Shown: in pieces, positions 63,760 through 64,000 of the stretch | How positions within the stretch are numbered: position 1 is the first letter of the stretch | Layout of the letters: each line of letters begins with the position of its first letter | Assembly: GCF_020519665.1 (NCBI RefSeq) | Contig: NZ_CP084703.1 | Location: forward strand, 2,976,001 to 3,040,000 | Source: Bacillus shivajii | GTDB lineage: Bacteria > Bacillota > Bacilli > Bacillales > Salisediminibacteriaceae | DNA: 64,000 nucleotides | Reading direction: 5' to 3' | Made by a program: the position numbers and the translations under genes | Notes under the pieces: model-generated | Databases searched by the model: none | Seen by the model: the letters and a program-made list of their open reading frames with translations, nothing else | What the model was told of the DNA's origin: nothing

Positions 63760-64000
63760 ATGAAACTTGGGGTTTTCGTTAATCATGTGTTCGAACATCT
63801 CACATTTGAAGAGATGTTAGACTTTGTAAAGTCACGTGAAATAGAAGCTGTTGAATTAGGGACAGGAAATTACCCTGGGGATACATTTGTTCCCTTAAAT
63901 GAATTATTGATGAATGAAATGACAAGAAAACGTTTTTTAGAAGCGATTGAATCGCGAGGACTTTTTATTAGTGCCCTTAGCTGTCACGGCAACCCTCTCC
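63760..64000 (+). CDS. Sugar phosphate isomerase/epimerase, 3' end missing
   Basis: The first 80 residues are visible and run off the window. MKLGVFVNHVFEHLTFEEML, EAVELGTGNYPGD and LFISALSCHGNPL follow the xylose-isomerase-like TIM-barrel family (AP endonuclease 2 fold), often encoded beside Gfo/Idh dehydrogenases. The ATG follows GTGAGGAG. Confidence 0.85.
   Translation, partial: MKLGVFVNHVFEHLTFEEMLDFVKSREIEAVELGTGNYPGDTFVPLNELLMNEMTRKRFLEAIESRGLFISALSCHGNPL

Overview
The window is a low-GC stretch of a spore-forming Bacillaceae chromosome. Three things point there: the sporulation genes (spoIVFA, spoIVFB, spoIIB and a KinB-like kinase), the Bacillus order folC...spoIIB-maf-radC-mreBCD-minCD-spoIVFAB-rplU-prp-rpmA, and strong AAGGAGG ribosome binding sites. 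Acidic secreted domains, a glycine betaine-type binding protein and the overall gene set resemble alkaliphilic or halotolerant bacilli, but that placement is inference. No rRNA, tRNA, CRISPR array or prophage was seen.

Layout. 1-8 kb: end of a methyltransferase gene, a chemoreceptor, a MarR regulator with an RND exporter, and isoaspartyl dipeptidase. 8-19.7 kb: a KinB-like kinase, a DsbB/thioredoxin pair, a PAS-GGDEF-EAL protein behind a c-di-GMP-II riboswitch, alanine dehydrogenase, and an operon of HAD hydrolase, EAL protein and chemoreceptor. 19.9-21.65 kb: an IS110-family element with a candidate bridge RNA. 21.8-25.4 kb: a PhnD-C-E-E ABC importer. 25.4-26.8 kb: small-gene and repeat territory (two YrzI-like peptides, a 24-codon unit, hairpins). 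26.8-43 kb: YisL, an MBL-fold hydrolase, then the conserved division, shape and sporulation block on the minus strand, with RNase E/G, a DoxX protein and aspartase inserted. 43-57 kb: a type IV pilus locus (pilB, pilT, pilC, pilin, pilD, pilM, pilN, pilO, plus a VanW/G5-like wall protein and a membrane protein) and a membrane GAF-GGDEF diguanylate cyclase. 57-64 kb: folC, two tandem ATP-grasp ligases, an orphan betaine-type binding protein, a LysM-GMC oxidoreductase and the start of a sugar phosphate isomerase.

Main result: the window holds a cyclic-di-GMP circuit around type IV pili. The pilin gene and a PAS-GGDEF-EAL gene each sit behind an RNA that matches the c-di-GMP class II riboswitch, with the 3' end of the aptamer overlapping a terminator. 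The pilus assembly ATPase PilB begins with a domain resembling the c-di-GMP-binding MshEN domain, and a diguanylate cyclase lies just upstream. Pilin transcription, pilus assembly and turnover of the second messenger may therefore all read the same signal.

A second theme is a family of short non-coding elements with a 15-16 bp terminal inverted repeat (TGAATCAATTTCATAA). They look like MITEs; one sits between pilD and pilM, and another just upstream of the first gene of the pilus locus.
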